NCBI GenBank assembly: GCA_017656345.1 | Contig: JACDNZ010000010.1 | Location: 19,848-83,847 of the forward strand | Direction: 5' to 3' | DNA length: 64,000 bases | Source of the DNA: Thermosipho sp. (in: thermotogales) | GTDB lineage: Bacteria; Thermotogota; Thermotogae; Thermotogales; Fervidobacteriaceae | Shown here: in pieces, positions 14,472-21,608 of the stretch | Numbering within the stretch: position 1 is the stretch's first letter | Layout of the letters: each line of letters starts with the position of its first letter | Position numbers and translations under genes: made by a program | Notes under the pieces: model-generated | What the model saw: only the letters and a program-made list of their open reading frames with translations | Databases searched by the model: none | Told to the model about the DNA's origin: nothing

Positions 14472-14945
14472 ATGAAAAATGTATTCTATTTAATCAATGT
14501 GAGTGAAGATTGGTGGCAGTTAAGAGAAAAGAAGTATCATTCAGTAATAAGTACCTCAAATTCTTTAGAGGGTATACTAGCAAGACTAAAGAAGGTAGTA
14601 ATTAAATACAAAACTAAAGAGAGATTCTACAGAAGATTAGAAAGGACTGAAACAGTAAAACCGAATTTAGTGGTATCTAAAAAGAGAGAATTAGAGTACA
14701 AACAAATAGGTGATAAGTTTAATGATTTAGTAGAGGAAGTAGTAAGTGAAGCACTAGCTACAATAAAAGAGGAAAGTAATTTAGTGAGGAAAAATAAAAA
14801 GTCAGTATCTAAAATGAAGAACATATTAAAGGGTAAAATTGAGGTTGAAAAAGTACCAGTAAAAGATGGGGTGAAGAGAGAGGAAAGAAAGTTAGTATCT
14901 ATTAAAAGAAAGATAAAACCAGTTACAAAAAAGTTAACCATTTAG
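14472..14945 (+). CDS. Hypothetical strongly basic protein
   Basis: A 157-residue protein with its own promoter and terminator and the extended SD GGAGAGTGTT. Residues 1-40 have a compact hydrophobic/aromatic start (MKNVFYLINVSEDWWQLREKKYHS). From about 45 onward it is dominated by Lys and Arg (KKVVIKYKTKERFYRRLERTETVKP ... KRKIKPVTKKLTI). No family recognised. It is isolated between two non-coding blocks. The charge suggests binding to nucleic acid, possibly to the repeats on either side; this is inference. Confidence 0.65.
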   Translation: MKNVFYLINVSEDWWQLREKKYHSVISTSNSLEGILARLKKVVIKYKTKERFYRRLERTETVKPNLVVSKKRELEYKQIGDKFNDLVEEVVSEALATIKEESNLVRKNKKSVSKMKNILKGKIEVEKVPVKDGVKREERKLVSIKRKIKPVTKKLTI

Positions 14946-14961
14946 TCAGTACTATATAAGC

Positions 14962-14992
14962 GACTCACTTATAAAGAAGTGAGTCCTTTTTT
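14962..14992 (+). terminator. Rho-independent terminator
   Basis: Perfect 9-bp stem GACTCACTT/AAGTGAGTC with loop ATAAAG and six Ts (14987-14992), 17 nt after the stop of the basic-protein gene. Confidence 0.9.
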
Positions 14993-15305
14993 ATGCACTT
15001 ATAGCACCAGATAAAGTGCTACTAGTACCAGAAGTATATAATGCACCTTTAGAAGTTCATAATGTACCTTTAGAAGCCTTTATAAGTGCCTTCAAGTCCT
15101 AAGTATCACCTAACCAGCTTATAACCTCTTAGAAGCCTTTTTAAGCCTTCTTTTAGTCCTTAGTATACCTATAGCACCTTTAACCACTTTTAAGCCTGTT
15201 ATAAGTCAAATAAGAGTCTACCAGCTTATAGAGTCCCAAGCGTTCATTATCAATGTATCATGTAAAAAAGAGAGAATGAGAGAGAATGACAAAGCTATTT
15301 AAAGC

Positions 15306-15340
15306 TAATCGCTTCTAATCGTCTATAATCGCCCATAATG
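15306..15340 (+). repeat. Four iterons with an exact 10-bp period
   Basis: TAATCGCTTC, TAATCGTCTA, TAATCGCCCA and TAATGCTAGT follow one another at 15306, 15316, 15326 and 15336. The TAATCG core is kept while the other four bases vary. A 10-bp period places each core on the same DNA face, typical of protein-binding arrays. They end five bases before a predicted -35. Confidence 0.7.
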
Positions 15341-15344
15341 CTAG

Positions 15345-15373
15345 TTGTAAAAGTGCTATATACCGTCTATACT
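15345..15373 (+). promoter_or_regulatory. Promoter downstream of the phased iterons
   Basis: TTGTAA (15345-15350), 17-nt spacer, TATACT (15368-15373). The iterons occupy about -45 to -75 relative to a likely start near 15380, the position expected for an activator array. Confidence 0.55.
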
Positions 15374-15394
15374 ATACTTGTAAGACAACAGAAG

Positions 15395-15428
15395 AGCATT
15401 GACACAGTTCGACATTTAAGCATTGACA
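15395..15428 (+). repeat. Direct repeat AGCATTGACA, two copies
   Basis: Identical 10-mers at 15395-15404 and 15419-15428, 24 bp start to start, just downstream of the predicted start site. Between them lies the sequence GTTCGACATTT. They may be operator sites; another TTGACA-like CTTGACAAGAG follows near 15493. Confidence 0.5.
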
Positions 15429-15910
15429 GCTTAGTTACAACCAAAGATAAACAACCAACGACACCAAAGACAAAGACCTTTTAAATTGTACCTTGACAAG
15501 AGCATATAAACAGTTAGACGAACAGCCTAAAGAGTGCTAGAAGCTACTTTAAGAGCCTAAGCATAAATGTAGCACCTCTTTAGTTGCTTAGTCCTCTTAT
15601 AGCACTAGAAGCTATAAGACTCTATAAAACAGTTAGTGACTAAAGAGAATCATTCCAGACATAAAGCAGTATATACATAAGTAGTTTCTAGAGTCGAACC
15701 ACTTGACGCACCAGAATAAAAGACTTTATACACCAGATACCTAATACTAGATGTAGCTTACTACTTTAGTGACTTAGTACACTGGGTAACCAACAGAAGT
15801 CTGATGTATTCCAGACTTGCTGGGTTGAAAAGAGTCAAGTCTGCCCGAGGGCAATAGCCTGTAGTACAAGTAGTTTAACTGTTTATATGTGACTATATAG
15901 AGTTGGGCAA

Positions 15911-15928
15911 CCTCCACTCACACTCTCC
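15911..15928 (+). promoter_or_regulatory. Composite anti-Shine-Dalgarno stretch
   Basis: CCTCCACTCACACTCTCC is the reverse complement of GAGTGGAGG (RBS of the genes at 16909 and 17767) plus GGAGAGTGTG (RBS of the genes at 16049, 17455 and 18189; 9 of 10 at 14472). Part of it lies in the loop of a local hairpin CACACT-CTCCAT-AGTGTG. It could mask the downstream RBS in cis or act in trans if the RNA is separate. Confidence 0.5.
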
Positions 15929-16048
15929 ATAGTGTGAATAGTCAGTTATTGACTATTCCCTTTAGTGCTAATATTCTTTATTAGCATTAAGGGGAGTAGT
16001 TAATACTACTCTGAAAAAAATATAAAAATACAAAGGAGAGTGTGTATT

Positions 16049-16804
16049 ATGAAAAAACTAGCAAACATGAGTAAGAAGGAGTTAATAGCTAAGTTAAAGG
16101 AGGTTAGCTCTAGAGTTACAGACAAGAACCTAAAAGATATGGTAGCATACACATTAAAGAAGATAGAAGAGAGTACAAGAAATGTAACAAAGGACGATTT
16201 AGTAACCTTATTAAGTGACCTATTAACTAATGAGCCACTACCAATAGAGAATAACGCTAAGAAAGAAGAACCTAAGAAAGCAAAGATTAAAGCAAAGAAA
16301 GAAGCAAAGAAAGCCGAAAAAGAAGAACCTAAGAAAGACACTAAGAAAGCAGAAAAAGACGCTAAAAAAGACGTTAAAAAGTCCAAGAAAGAAGTTAAGA
16401 AAGAAGTTAAAAAGATATTTCCAGAAGAATTAGGAATAAAAGATACTAACTTCAAGTTAGATTTAGATATAGAAAGTATAAAACAGCTTAAAAAGTTAGT
16501 TGAAGAAGATAACAAAGAAATTATATTTGCCTTCTATTGGACTAAACGTCACTTGAAGCAATATTATAATAGCTATGATATAAGAGGAATCACAGCTAAA
16601 GAAAAAGTAAAAGAATTTCCTAATGATTTGGACTTGTGTATGCCATTATACATTAGTGAAGATAATAAAGTAATATATGTAATTTCCATATATACAGAAG
16701 TAATTTATCAAATAATACCAGAAGAATTAAAAGTATTTAAAGATGAAACTGAGAGTTTAAGGTTCTGTAACTCTATAGAGTATAACCTTTATATAGCTGA
16801 ATAA
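16049..16804 (+). CDS. Lys/Glu-rich repeat protein with unknown C-terminal domain
   Basis: The track start (GTG 16040) lies inside the SD; the ATG at 16049 gives 251 residues. Residues 1-70 are helical (MSKKELIAKLKEV). About 75-130 is a histone-H1-like tail of KKEEPKKAKIKAKKEAKKAEK repeats. About 135-251 is a globular, more hydrophobic domain (IIFAFYWTKRHLKQYYNSYDIRG ... YVISIYTEVIYQIIPEELKVF). No family recognised. First gene of the set sharing the GAGTA hairpin and GGAGAGTGTG RBS. The basic tail suggests nucleic-acid association; this is inference. Confidence 0.7.
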   Translation: MKKLANMSKKELIAKLKEVSSRVTDKNLKDMVAYTLKKIEESTRNVTKDDLVTLLSDLLTNEPLPIENNAKKEEPKKAKIKAKKEAKKAEKEEPKKDTKKAEKDAKKDVKKSKKEVKKEVKKIFPEELGIKDTNFKLDLDIESIKQLKKLVEEDNKEIIFAFYWTKRHLKQYYNSYDIRGITAKEKVKEFPNDLDLCMPLYISEDNKVIYVISIYTEVIYQIIPEELKVFKDETESLRFCNSIEYNLYIAE

Positions 16805-16908
16805 CTCCAAGCTTTAGTATTGATTGTGAGGGCATTACTCTTCGAGTAGTGCCTTCCAATGAGTACTAAAGCTAGTACTCAAATAATAAGATGAGTGGAG
16901 GAATGAGT

Positions 16909-17355
16909 ATGACAAATATTCAATTACTTAAATTAAAAGTGGTTAAAGAGAAAGGTGCAAGATATGATGTACCTAAAAAAGTTACCTGCCCAGATGATAT
17001 AAAAAAGATAGCTATTGAAGTATTAGAGTTAGACGAACAAGCAGAAGAGGTACTAGCACTTGTCACTTTAGATACTAAACTAAAAGTTACAGGAGTATTT
17101 GAAGTAAGTAGAGGTAGTATAAACTCTTCAATAGTACACCCAAGAGAAATATTTAAGAGAGCTATGCTGGTAAATGCTAGTAGTATAGCTATCTTACATA
17201 ATCACCCAAGTGGTGACCCAAAACCAAGTAAAGAAGATAATAAAATAACTAGAAGATTACAAGAAGCAGGTAACTTATTGGGGATTGAACTAATAGACCA
17301 TGTAATAATTGGAGATGATAGCTACTTTAGTTACAAAGAACATGGAATTATATAA
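16909..17355 (+). CDS. radC: RadC-like JAB/MPN-domain protein
   Basis: The ORF opens at 16891, but GAGTGGAGG at 16893-16901 places the start at ATG 16909 (about 148 residues). It covers the RadC JAB domain: VTLDTKLKVTGVFEVSRGS, VHPREIFKRAMLVNASSIAILHNHPSGDPKPSKEDNKIT with the HxHPSGxxxPSxxD metal site, and IELIDHVIIGDDSYFSYKEHG. The N-terminal helix-hairpin-helix part of bacterial RadC is missing, as usual for phage and plasmid copies. The biochemical role of RadC is unsettled; JAB metal sites suggest hydrolase activity. Confidence 0.9.
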   Translation: MTNIQLLKLKVVKEKGARYDVPKKVTCPDDIKKIAIEVLELDEQAEEVLALVTLDTKLKVTGVFEVSRGSINSSIVHPREIFKRAMLVNASSIAILHNHPSGDPKPSKEDNKITRRLQEAGNLLGIELIDHVIIGDDSYFSYKEHGII

Positions 17356-17454
17356 GTATTGCTAGAGTACATTAACATTTTAGTTAGTGTACTCTATGGA
17401 GTACTTATATAATAAGTATTCCTCCACTAAAAATAAAAGAGGAGAGTGTGTTAT

Positions 17455-17703
17455 ATGAAATTAGAAACATTACAGAATATATTAGCTAAAACTCCAGTTT
17501 TGGTGAAAAGAATGGTGCAAGAAAAGCATGATGTAGATGTAGTAGTATTAGAAGTGATAGTATTAAAGTACTGGGAACAAAATGGGATAAATATACACCA
17601 TAAAAATGCATCTAAACTATATGAAGAAGCTGGAGATATAGTAGCTAAGGTATTAGCAGAAGAAATATTACTTTTTAGTGCTGACTTAGAGGACATTAAC
17701 TAA
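17455..17703 (+). CDS. Hypothetical helical protein
   Basis: The track GTG (17446) is in the SD; the ATG at 17455 gives 82 residues. Predicted mainly helical (TLQNILAKTPVLVKRMVQEKHDVDVVVLEVIVLKYWEQNG). The final codons and stop form the 5' side of a hairpin (AGGACATTAAC/GTTAGTGTCCT). Leader contains a second CCTCCACT (17421-17428). No family recognised. Confidence 0.65.
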   Translation: MKLETLQNILAKTPVLVKRMVQEKHDVDVVVLEVIVLKYWEQNGINIHHKNASKLYEEAGDIVAKVLAEEILLFSADLEDIN

Positions 17704-17766
17704 AGGTTAGTGTCCTTTAGTGAGTACTAAAGGGTACTCAAATAATAAAAGAGTGGAGGGAATAAT

Positions 17767-18084
17767 ATGACAACTTATGATTTAGTAAAAGAATTTGTAT
17801 ACGGAGGAACTCATGGAAGTGCTAGTGGTAACAGATTACGAATTGAAGGGGATAAACTAATAAATTATAGTACAGTTATAGCATATAGATATAAAAGGAA
17901 TATAATATTAAATAATACTAAGTACAGCCCGACCACTTCCAAGCACCAAAACAGAGTAAGGGCTTTAACACCAGTTCTAGAATGTGATGAAGATACTCTA
18001 TACAAACTAATAAACGCCAGAAGTGAAAAAGAAAGGGAAGAAGTATTTGCAGAAATAATAAGAATGAACGCAGATTTAGACTAA
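17767..18084 (+). CDS. Conserved phage hypothetical (GNRLRIEGDKLINYSTVIA family)
   Basis: A 105-residue protein. The pattern SASGNRLRIEGDKLINYSTVIAYRYKRNIILNNTKYSPTTSKHQN is a recurrent one in phage and plasmid small proteins of unknown function (DUF8033-like, from memory). The C-terminus is helical and acidic. It uses the GAGTGGAGG type RBS and a leader nearly identical in sequence to that of the RadC-like gene. Confidence 0.7.
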   Translation: MTTYDLVKEFVYGGTHGSASGNRLRIEGDKLINYSTVIAYRYKRNIILNNTKYSPTTSKHQNRVRALTPVLECDEDTLYKLINARSEKEREEVFAEIIRMNADLD

Positions 18085-18188
18085 ATACTCTTAGAGTCCA
18101 TTATCTCCAAGAAGAGATAGTGGGCTTTATAGAGTATTTAGTTTAATACTCTAATATATAAATAAAAATAAAAGGAGAGTGTGGAGAA

Positions 18189-18497
18189 ATGAATTATAAT
18201 TATTTTTATTTTAATAGTATGTATTATAAAAGAGATGGTTTTAAATATTTAAAAGGAAAAGATTTCTTTAGTTTTAAAGAAATATCTAAAGAAGAGTACG
18301 ATTCTGCTTATGAAAAATGGAAGCAAGAACAAGATTGGTGTATAGTAAAAGATTTTGCCACAGGGGAATATTTTTTAGTAACTAGAGAAGAGAGCGACAG
18401 AATGGAAAGAAGTCATAGTGATTATATAAGAATATCTACTATAGGAAGTTATGATGAAATAGTAAAAGAATATGATAAGTTAATAGAAGAGGAATAG
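18189..18497 (+). CDS. Hypothetical protein
   Basis: A 102-residue protein, aromatic-rich at the start (MNYNYFYFNSMYYKRDGFKYL), with EWKQEQDWCIVKDFATGEYFLVTRE-like beta segment in the middle and an acidic helical end. RBS is GGAGAGTGTGGAG, the longest of the set. The stop codon sits in a hairpin GAGGAATAGACT/AGTCTATTCCTT without a T-tract. No family recognised. Confidence 0.65.
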   Translation: MNYNYFYFNSMYYKRDGFKYLKGKDFFSFKEISKEEYDSAYEKWKQEQDWCIVKDFATGEYFLVTREESDRMERSHSDYIRISTIGSYDEIVKEYDKLIEEE

Positions 18498-18546
18498 ACT
18501 TAAAATAGTCTATTCCTTCAATAATATTAAGAAGTGAGGTGCTGAA

Positions 18547-18765
18547 ATGAAACTTTTAGTTATAAACCATATACAAAATAATACTTATGCATTAAAGAAA
18601 GGTAAAATAATAAAAGAAAACGGTAGTAAAGTATTTGAGGTTGATGTAATAAAATATTTTACATTAGTAGATAAATTAAATAAACAAACATTGGAAGAAT
18701 TAAAACAAATAAATAATGTAGATAAAGTAATAATGCAGGAAGAATTATTAGAGTTATTAAAATAA
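18547..18765 (+). CDS. Hypothetical small protein
   Basis: A 72-residue Lys/Asn-rich protein starting MKLLVINHIQNNTYALKKGK, with a helical C-terminal half (LNKQTLEELKQINNVDKVIMQEELLELL). It lacks the special leader of the five preceding genes and uses an ordinary SD (GAGGTG). Function unknown. Confidence 0.6.
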   Translation: MKLLVINHIQNNTYALKKGKIIKENGSKVFEVDVIKYFTLVDKLNKQTLEELKQINNVDKVIMQEELLELLK

Positions 18766-18789
18766 ATTAAAAAGATGGGAGGATTAAAA

Positions 18790-19044
18790 ATGCCTAAGAA
18801 AGTGAATTATGAACAAATAATAAGCCCAAAAGAACTAGAAATAAGCGACAAAAGCAAGTTAGTATTTAGTGTGTCAAAAGCAGAAGATAGTAACATACCT
18901 CATTTAGACATAAGATTACACGTAACAAGTAACAAATATACTGGGCTTACAAAGAAAGGGATTAACTTTCCAATCGAATGGTTGCCAGACTTCCTAGAGA
19001 TACTAGATAAGATAGACAGAGAATGTGCAGAGAAGGGGTACTAG
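18790..19044 (+). CDS. PC4/YdbC-like ssDNA-binding protein
   Basis: The ORF opens at 18775, but GGGAGG at 18778-18783 places the start at ATG 18790 (84 residues). The pattern KLVFSVSKAEDSNIPHLDIRLHVTSNKYTGLTKKGINFPIEWLPDFLEIL fits the PC4-type single-stranded-DNA-binding fold: a strand ending in DIR, a loop with a TKKGI turn, then a C-terminal helix. Such proteins bind ssDNA or RNA and act in transcription or replication. The gene ends inside a terminator hairpin. Confidence 0.7.
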   Translation: MPKKVNYEQIISPKELEISDKSKLVFSVSKAEDSNIPHLDIRLHVTSNKYTGLTKKGINFPIEWLPDFLEILDKIDRECAEKGY

Positions 19045-19063
19045 AAAGTACCTCTTTTTTTTT
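19035..19063 (+). terminator. Terminator overlapping the stop codon of the PC4-like gene
   Basis: GGGGTAC/GTACCTC (7 bp with one G-T pair) and loop TAGAAA, followed by nine Ts. The stop codon TAG is in the loop. Confidence 0.85.
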
Positions 19064-19224
19064 GCTTATCCGTTAAGGTGATTAATGTATGTGGTGCATG
19101 ATAGACCCCCCCACCCTTAATTCAATTTTGAAGGTCGTGGAATGAGTACCTCAGTACCTCATAATTGTGCAATAAATTTTACTGGAAGTGTGTATATATT
19201 CCACAACTATAAAGTCGACTCATA

Positions 19225-19292
19225 GGTTGATAATCAATGTTTGACAAATGTTTTGATAGCTGATATAATATAGTCAGATGTTGAAAATCAAT
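19225..19292 (+). promoter_or_regulatory. Promoter with two copies of the palindromic operator
   Basis: GGTTGATAATCAATG (19225-19239), one base, TTGACA (19241-19246), 17 nt, TATAAT (19264-19269). A second palindrome GTTGAAAATCAAT (19280-19292) lies just downstream of the -10, around +5 to +17, where a bound protein would block the start site. Confidence 0.85.
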
Positions 19293-19400
19293 AAACGAAG
19301 GGAGTGAGTAGCGAATAAATAAACTAGTAGAATTTTGACCTATATAAGCTGGAGAAGTTGTGTAAGTATACTAAACCTAATGAAAGTATTTTGGAAGTAT

Positions 19401-19489
19401 TTTAGATGTAATTTTGAGCGTCATACATCTAAACATTTATAGTAGTAGATATACTAAATACATAGTAACATCTAAATAGTTTAGATGTA
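19401..19489 (+). repeat. Tandem inverted repeats TTTAGATGTA/TACATCTAAA
   Basis: Arms: TTTAGATGTA 19401-19410, TACATCTAAA 19424-19433, ACATCTAAA 19468-19476, TTTAGATGTA 19480-19489. Each adjacent pair forms a 9-10 bp hairpin, and arms from one hairpin can pair with the other, allowing alternative structures in the leader of the gene at 19586. Confidence 0.75.
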
Positions 19490-19585
19490 CGGACTCAAAA
19501 CCTTTTATTATTATATATTTATATTATTTATTAATATATTATATATAATATAAATAAAAGTTCTGGAATTGAAAGGGGTGAGAAA

Positions 19586-19825
19586 GTGCTAAAAGAAGAT
19601 TTAGTTAAATTATTAAAAGAACATGGTTATGAAATAAAGCAAACAGCACTAGGTACTACATTAATTGATTTAAGAGGTAGAAAATATGCTAAACTTGATA
19701 TACTTGATGGTGAGTTTAAAGTTGTAACAAAATCAGCTTACTGGGATTTATTAGATACTATTGAGTTTGTAGAAGAAATTATGGAAGCTTCTGATTTATT
19801 TACTATGATTCAAAAGTATATTTAG
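19586..19825 (+). CDS. Hypothetical small protein
   Basis: A 79-residue protein with GTG start and SD AAGGGGTG. Pattern LLKEHGYEIKQTALGTTLIDLRGRKYAKLDILDGEFKVV then helices. It looks like a compact alpha/beta domain; family unknown. First gene after the long structured leader. Confidence 0.6.
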   Translation: MLKEDLVKLLKEHGYEIKQTALGTTLIDLRGRKYAKLDILDGEFKVVTKSAYWDLLDTIEFVEEIMEASDLFTMIQKYI

Positions 19826-19836
19826 GAGGTTAAGTG

Positions 19837-19971
19837 ATGATTATAAGAAAAGCTTATAACTCTTTAGGTCAATATTATAAAGATTTACACGATATGCAGT
19901 CTAAAGGATATAGATTAAAAAATATTGATGTTATGTTAAAAAATTTGATAATAGTTAGATATTTTAAATAA
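19837..19971 (+). CDS. Hypothetical 44-residue protein
   Basis: Too short for the track. ATG 8 nt after TAGGAGG encodes MIIRKAYNSLGQYYKDLHDM...VRYFK, basic and helical. It sits tightly between its neighbours with its own SD, and the next gene's SD follows its stop. Function unknown. Confidence 0.55.
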   Translation: MIIRKAYNSLGQYYKDLHDMQSKGYRLKNIDVMLKNLIIVRYFK

Positions 19972-19987
19972 GAAGGGGTGAAGTGTT

Positions 19988-20971
19988 GTGAGAGTAAATA
20001 GCAATATAGTAGATTTATCATTATTAAAGTATATGGCTATTGAGATTCAAAACAGATGTGTTGATTATGAAAACAGCGAATTAATAAGAATTACAGAAAC
20101 AGGTGGTAATTTAGAGTTAATATTTACATCTGGAGATAATATTGACAGAAGTATGTATAAGCGACCTCTAAGTGATTTTGCTTTTAGTCAGTTATGTGCT
20201 AAGTTAGGAATACCAGTAAGATATATGAAGAAGTGTTTAGACAATGGGGCAGTTGACCTAGCTATTAGAAATGTAAATGAGTGGATTTTTAAGAATGGTA
20301 AAACTAAATTCTTAATAAGAGAGTTTAATGGTATGATAAGAGGAATATTGAGCAACAGATATTCTACTTTAGATACTCCAGAAATTTTAGACGTTGCAGA
20401 AGATGTATTAGGTAATGACTATAAAGTGAAAGAGTTTTTTATGAATGAAGAAAGATTCCATGTAAGACTTATTGAAGATGAATTAAATGTGCCAGAAGAA
20501 GATTTATTTATAGGAATACAGATAGATAGTTCTGATGTAGGTAAACAAACTTTATTAGTACAATTCTTTGTCTATAAGCAGATTTGTAGTAATGGGTTAG
20601 TTATACCTAAATTAAATAGTGTCATTTATAAGCAACGCCATGTAGGAATAGATGTAGAAGAGTTTAAGAGTGGTTTTGAGATAGGATTGAGAATGATAGA
20701 TTCTCTAAAAGAAGAAGTCGAAAAAGCAATTATAGAAAGTAAAGATGGAATAGATAACCTAGAGTTAGAACTCCTAATAGAGAAGTTTAAAAATATGACT
20801 AAAGTTAGTAAAGAAACTGTGGATAAAATTGTTGATATTGTGAATAGTAATAAGTATGGTGAAAGAAGTCGCTGGTCTTTAGTAAATAGTATAACAGAAG
20901 TAGCACAAGATTTTACCTTAGATAGAAGAATAGAATTAGAGAAGTTCGCAGGTATGCTTTTAGTAGCATAA
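19988..20971 (+). CDS. DUF932 phage/plasmid-like protein
   Basis: A 327-residue protein with a GTG start. The order FSQLCAKLGIPVRYMKKCL, REFNGMIRGILSNRYSTLDTPEILDVAEDVL, and FFVYKQICSNGLVIPKLNSVIYKQRHVGI (usually a CxNGx2-type segment followed by xxRHxG) matches the DUF932 family found in phages and plasmids. Function is unknown; it is often near recombination or replication genes. C-terminal 100 residues are helical. Last gene of the operon from the 19225 promoter, followed by a terminator. Confidence 0.85.
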   Translation: MRVNSNIVDLSLLKYMAIEIQNRCVDYENSELIRITETGGNLELIFTSGDNIDRSMYKRPLSDFAFSQLCAKLGIPVRYMKKCLDNGAVDLAIRNVNEWIFKNGKTKFLIREFNGMIRGILSNRYSTLDTPEILDVAEDVLGNDYKVKEFFMNEERFHVRLIEDELNVPEEDLFIGIQIDSSDVGKQTLLVQFFVYKQICSNGLVIPKLNSVIYKQRHVGIDVEEFKSGFEIGLRMIDSLKEEVEKAIIESKDGIDNLELELLIEKFKNMTKVSKETVDKIVDIVNSNKYGERSRWSLVNSITEVAQDFTLDRRIELEKFAGMLLVA

Positions 20972-20972
20972 G

Positions 20973-21008
20973 GGAGAGTTGAATAAACTCTCCTTTTTGT
21001 GATATACT
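20973..21008 (+). terminator. Terminator with an embedded promoter
   Basis: GGAGAGTT/AACTCTCC stem (20973-20980/20986-20993) with five Ts. TTGAAT (20979-20984) overlaps arm and loop and TATACT (21003-21008) lies 18 nt downstream, a possible promoter for the gene at 21048. Confidence 0.7.
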
Positions 21009-21047
21009 AATAATTGCAGTAAGAGATTACTTGACGGAGGTTGAGTT

Positions 21048-21407
21048 ATGACATTAGAGCAGAAAACAAAGTTAGAAAAGAGAATTAGAAAAGATTTAGA
21101 GAAGTTAGGTTTACCTTTAGATTTTAAATTAGATGTTAGAGGTTATAGCAAAACTTATAATGGTAGATACAATCCTAATAATGATACAGTTGTATTATAT
21201 TCTTTAAGAAAAAATGGCGAGTTAAGAGAGTATGACGTTTTATTAAAAATCGTTATACATGAAGTAATACATCATTATCAATGGAAGCATACTGATTACA
21301 AAAGAGTAAAAGGCATAATGCACAACGAAGAGTTTAAAAGATTAGAGCAGTATTATTTAGACAAAGCAGAAGAACTTGGGTTGATAGACCCTATATTTAG
21401 GAGGTGA
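21048..21407 (+). CDS. SprT-like zinc-metalloprotease-like protein
   Basis: A 119-residue protein with IVIHEVIHHYQWKH (HExxH) near residue 70 and a downstream MHNEEFKRLEQYY, which supplies a third ligand in the spacing typical of SprT-like domains. RYNPNNDTVVLYS is the preceding strand. The zinc ribbon of bacterial SprT is absent. SprT/Spartan-like domains cleave DNA-bound proteins; here the target is unknown. Confidence 0.75.
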   Translation: MTLEQKTKLEKRIRKDLEKLGLPLDFKLDVRGYSKTYNGRYNPNNDTVVLYSLRKNGELREYDVLLKIVIHEVIHHYQWKHTDYKRVKGIMHNEEFKRLEQYYLDKAEELGLIDPIFRR

Positions 21408-21411
21408 TGAT

Positions 21412-21603
21412 TTGCTGTTAAGAGTATGGAAAAAGACTATGAATTTTCTTATGAGATTTGCTTTATTATTTACCTTTTTAAGTATTGTTTTTATGACAGG
21501 ATATGTTATGTATAACGTATATTATTTTAATCCTTTTAAAATTGTAGCAGGTTGTATTGTTATTTATACTTTTATTCATACTAATAAATCATTACAGGGG
21601 TGA
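21412..21603 (+). CDS. Small membrane protein
   Basis: 63 residues from a TTG start just after GAGGTGATGA. Two hydrophobic segments (about 11-32, LMRFALLFTFLSIVFMTGYVMY, and 40-56, FKIVAGCIVIYTFIH) suggest two membrane passes. Overlaps the SD of the next gene. Function unknown. Confidence 0.65.
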   Translation: MLLRVWKKTMNFLMRFALLFTFLSIVFMTGYVMYNVYYFNPFKIVAGCIVIYTFIHTNKSLQG

Positions 21604-21608
21604 TATGT

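Larger units (their letters stand above)
14993..16048. ncRNA. Non-coding block, candidate structured RNA or long leader
   Basis: About 1,050 nt with no ORF of note on either strand. It contains 10-bp iterons (15306-15340), a promoter (15345-15373), a direct repeat AGCATTGACA twice, an A/C-rich tract (about 15440-15475), and many short hairpins such as AAGTCTG/CAGACTT (about 15799-15821), TGCCC-GAG-GGCA (about 15842-15853), CACACT/AGTGTG around the anti-SD, and GAATAGTCA/TGACTATTC. If transcription starts near 15380, it would give a leader or separate RNA of up to about 650 nt before the gene at 16049. Whether it is an ncRNA, an origin, or both is not decided by the sequence. Confidence 0.4.
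19064..19585. other. Intergenic control region
   Basis: About 520 nt without a gene. It holds an operator-bearing promoter (19225-19292) and a tandem pair of TTTAGATGTA hairpins (19401-19489), then an AT-only stretch (about 19508-19560). The leader from the predicted start to the GTG at 19586 is about 310 nt. Confidence 0.75.

Noticed and set aside
15690-15720. Possible tRNA T-arm (GGTTCGACTC on the minus strand)
   Set aside because: The flanking bases do not form a T stem and no acceptor or anticodon arm could be built.
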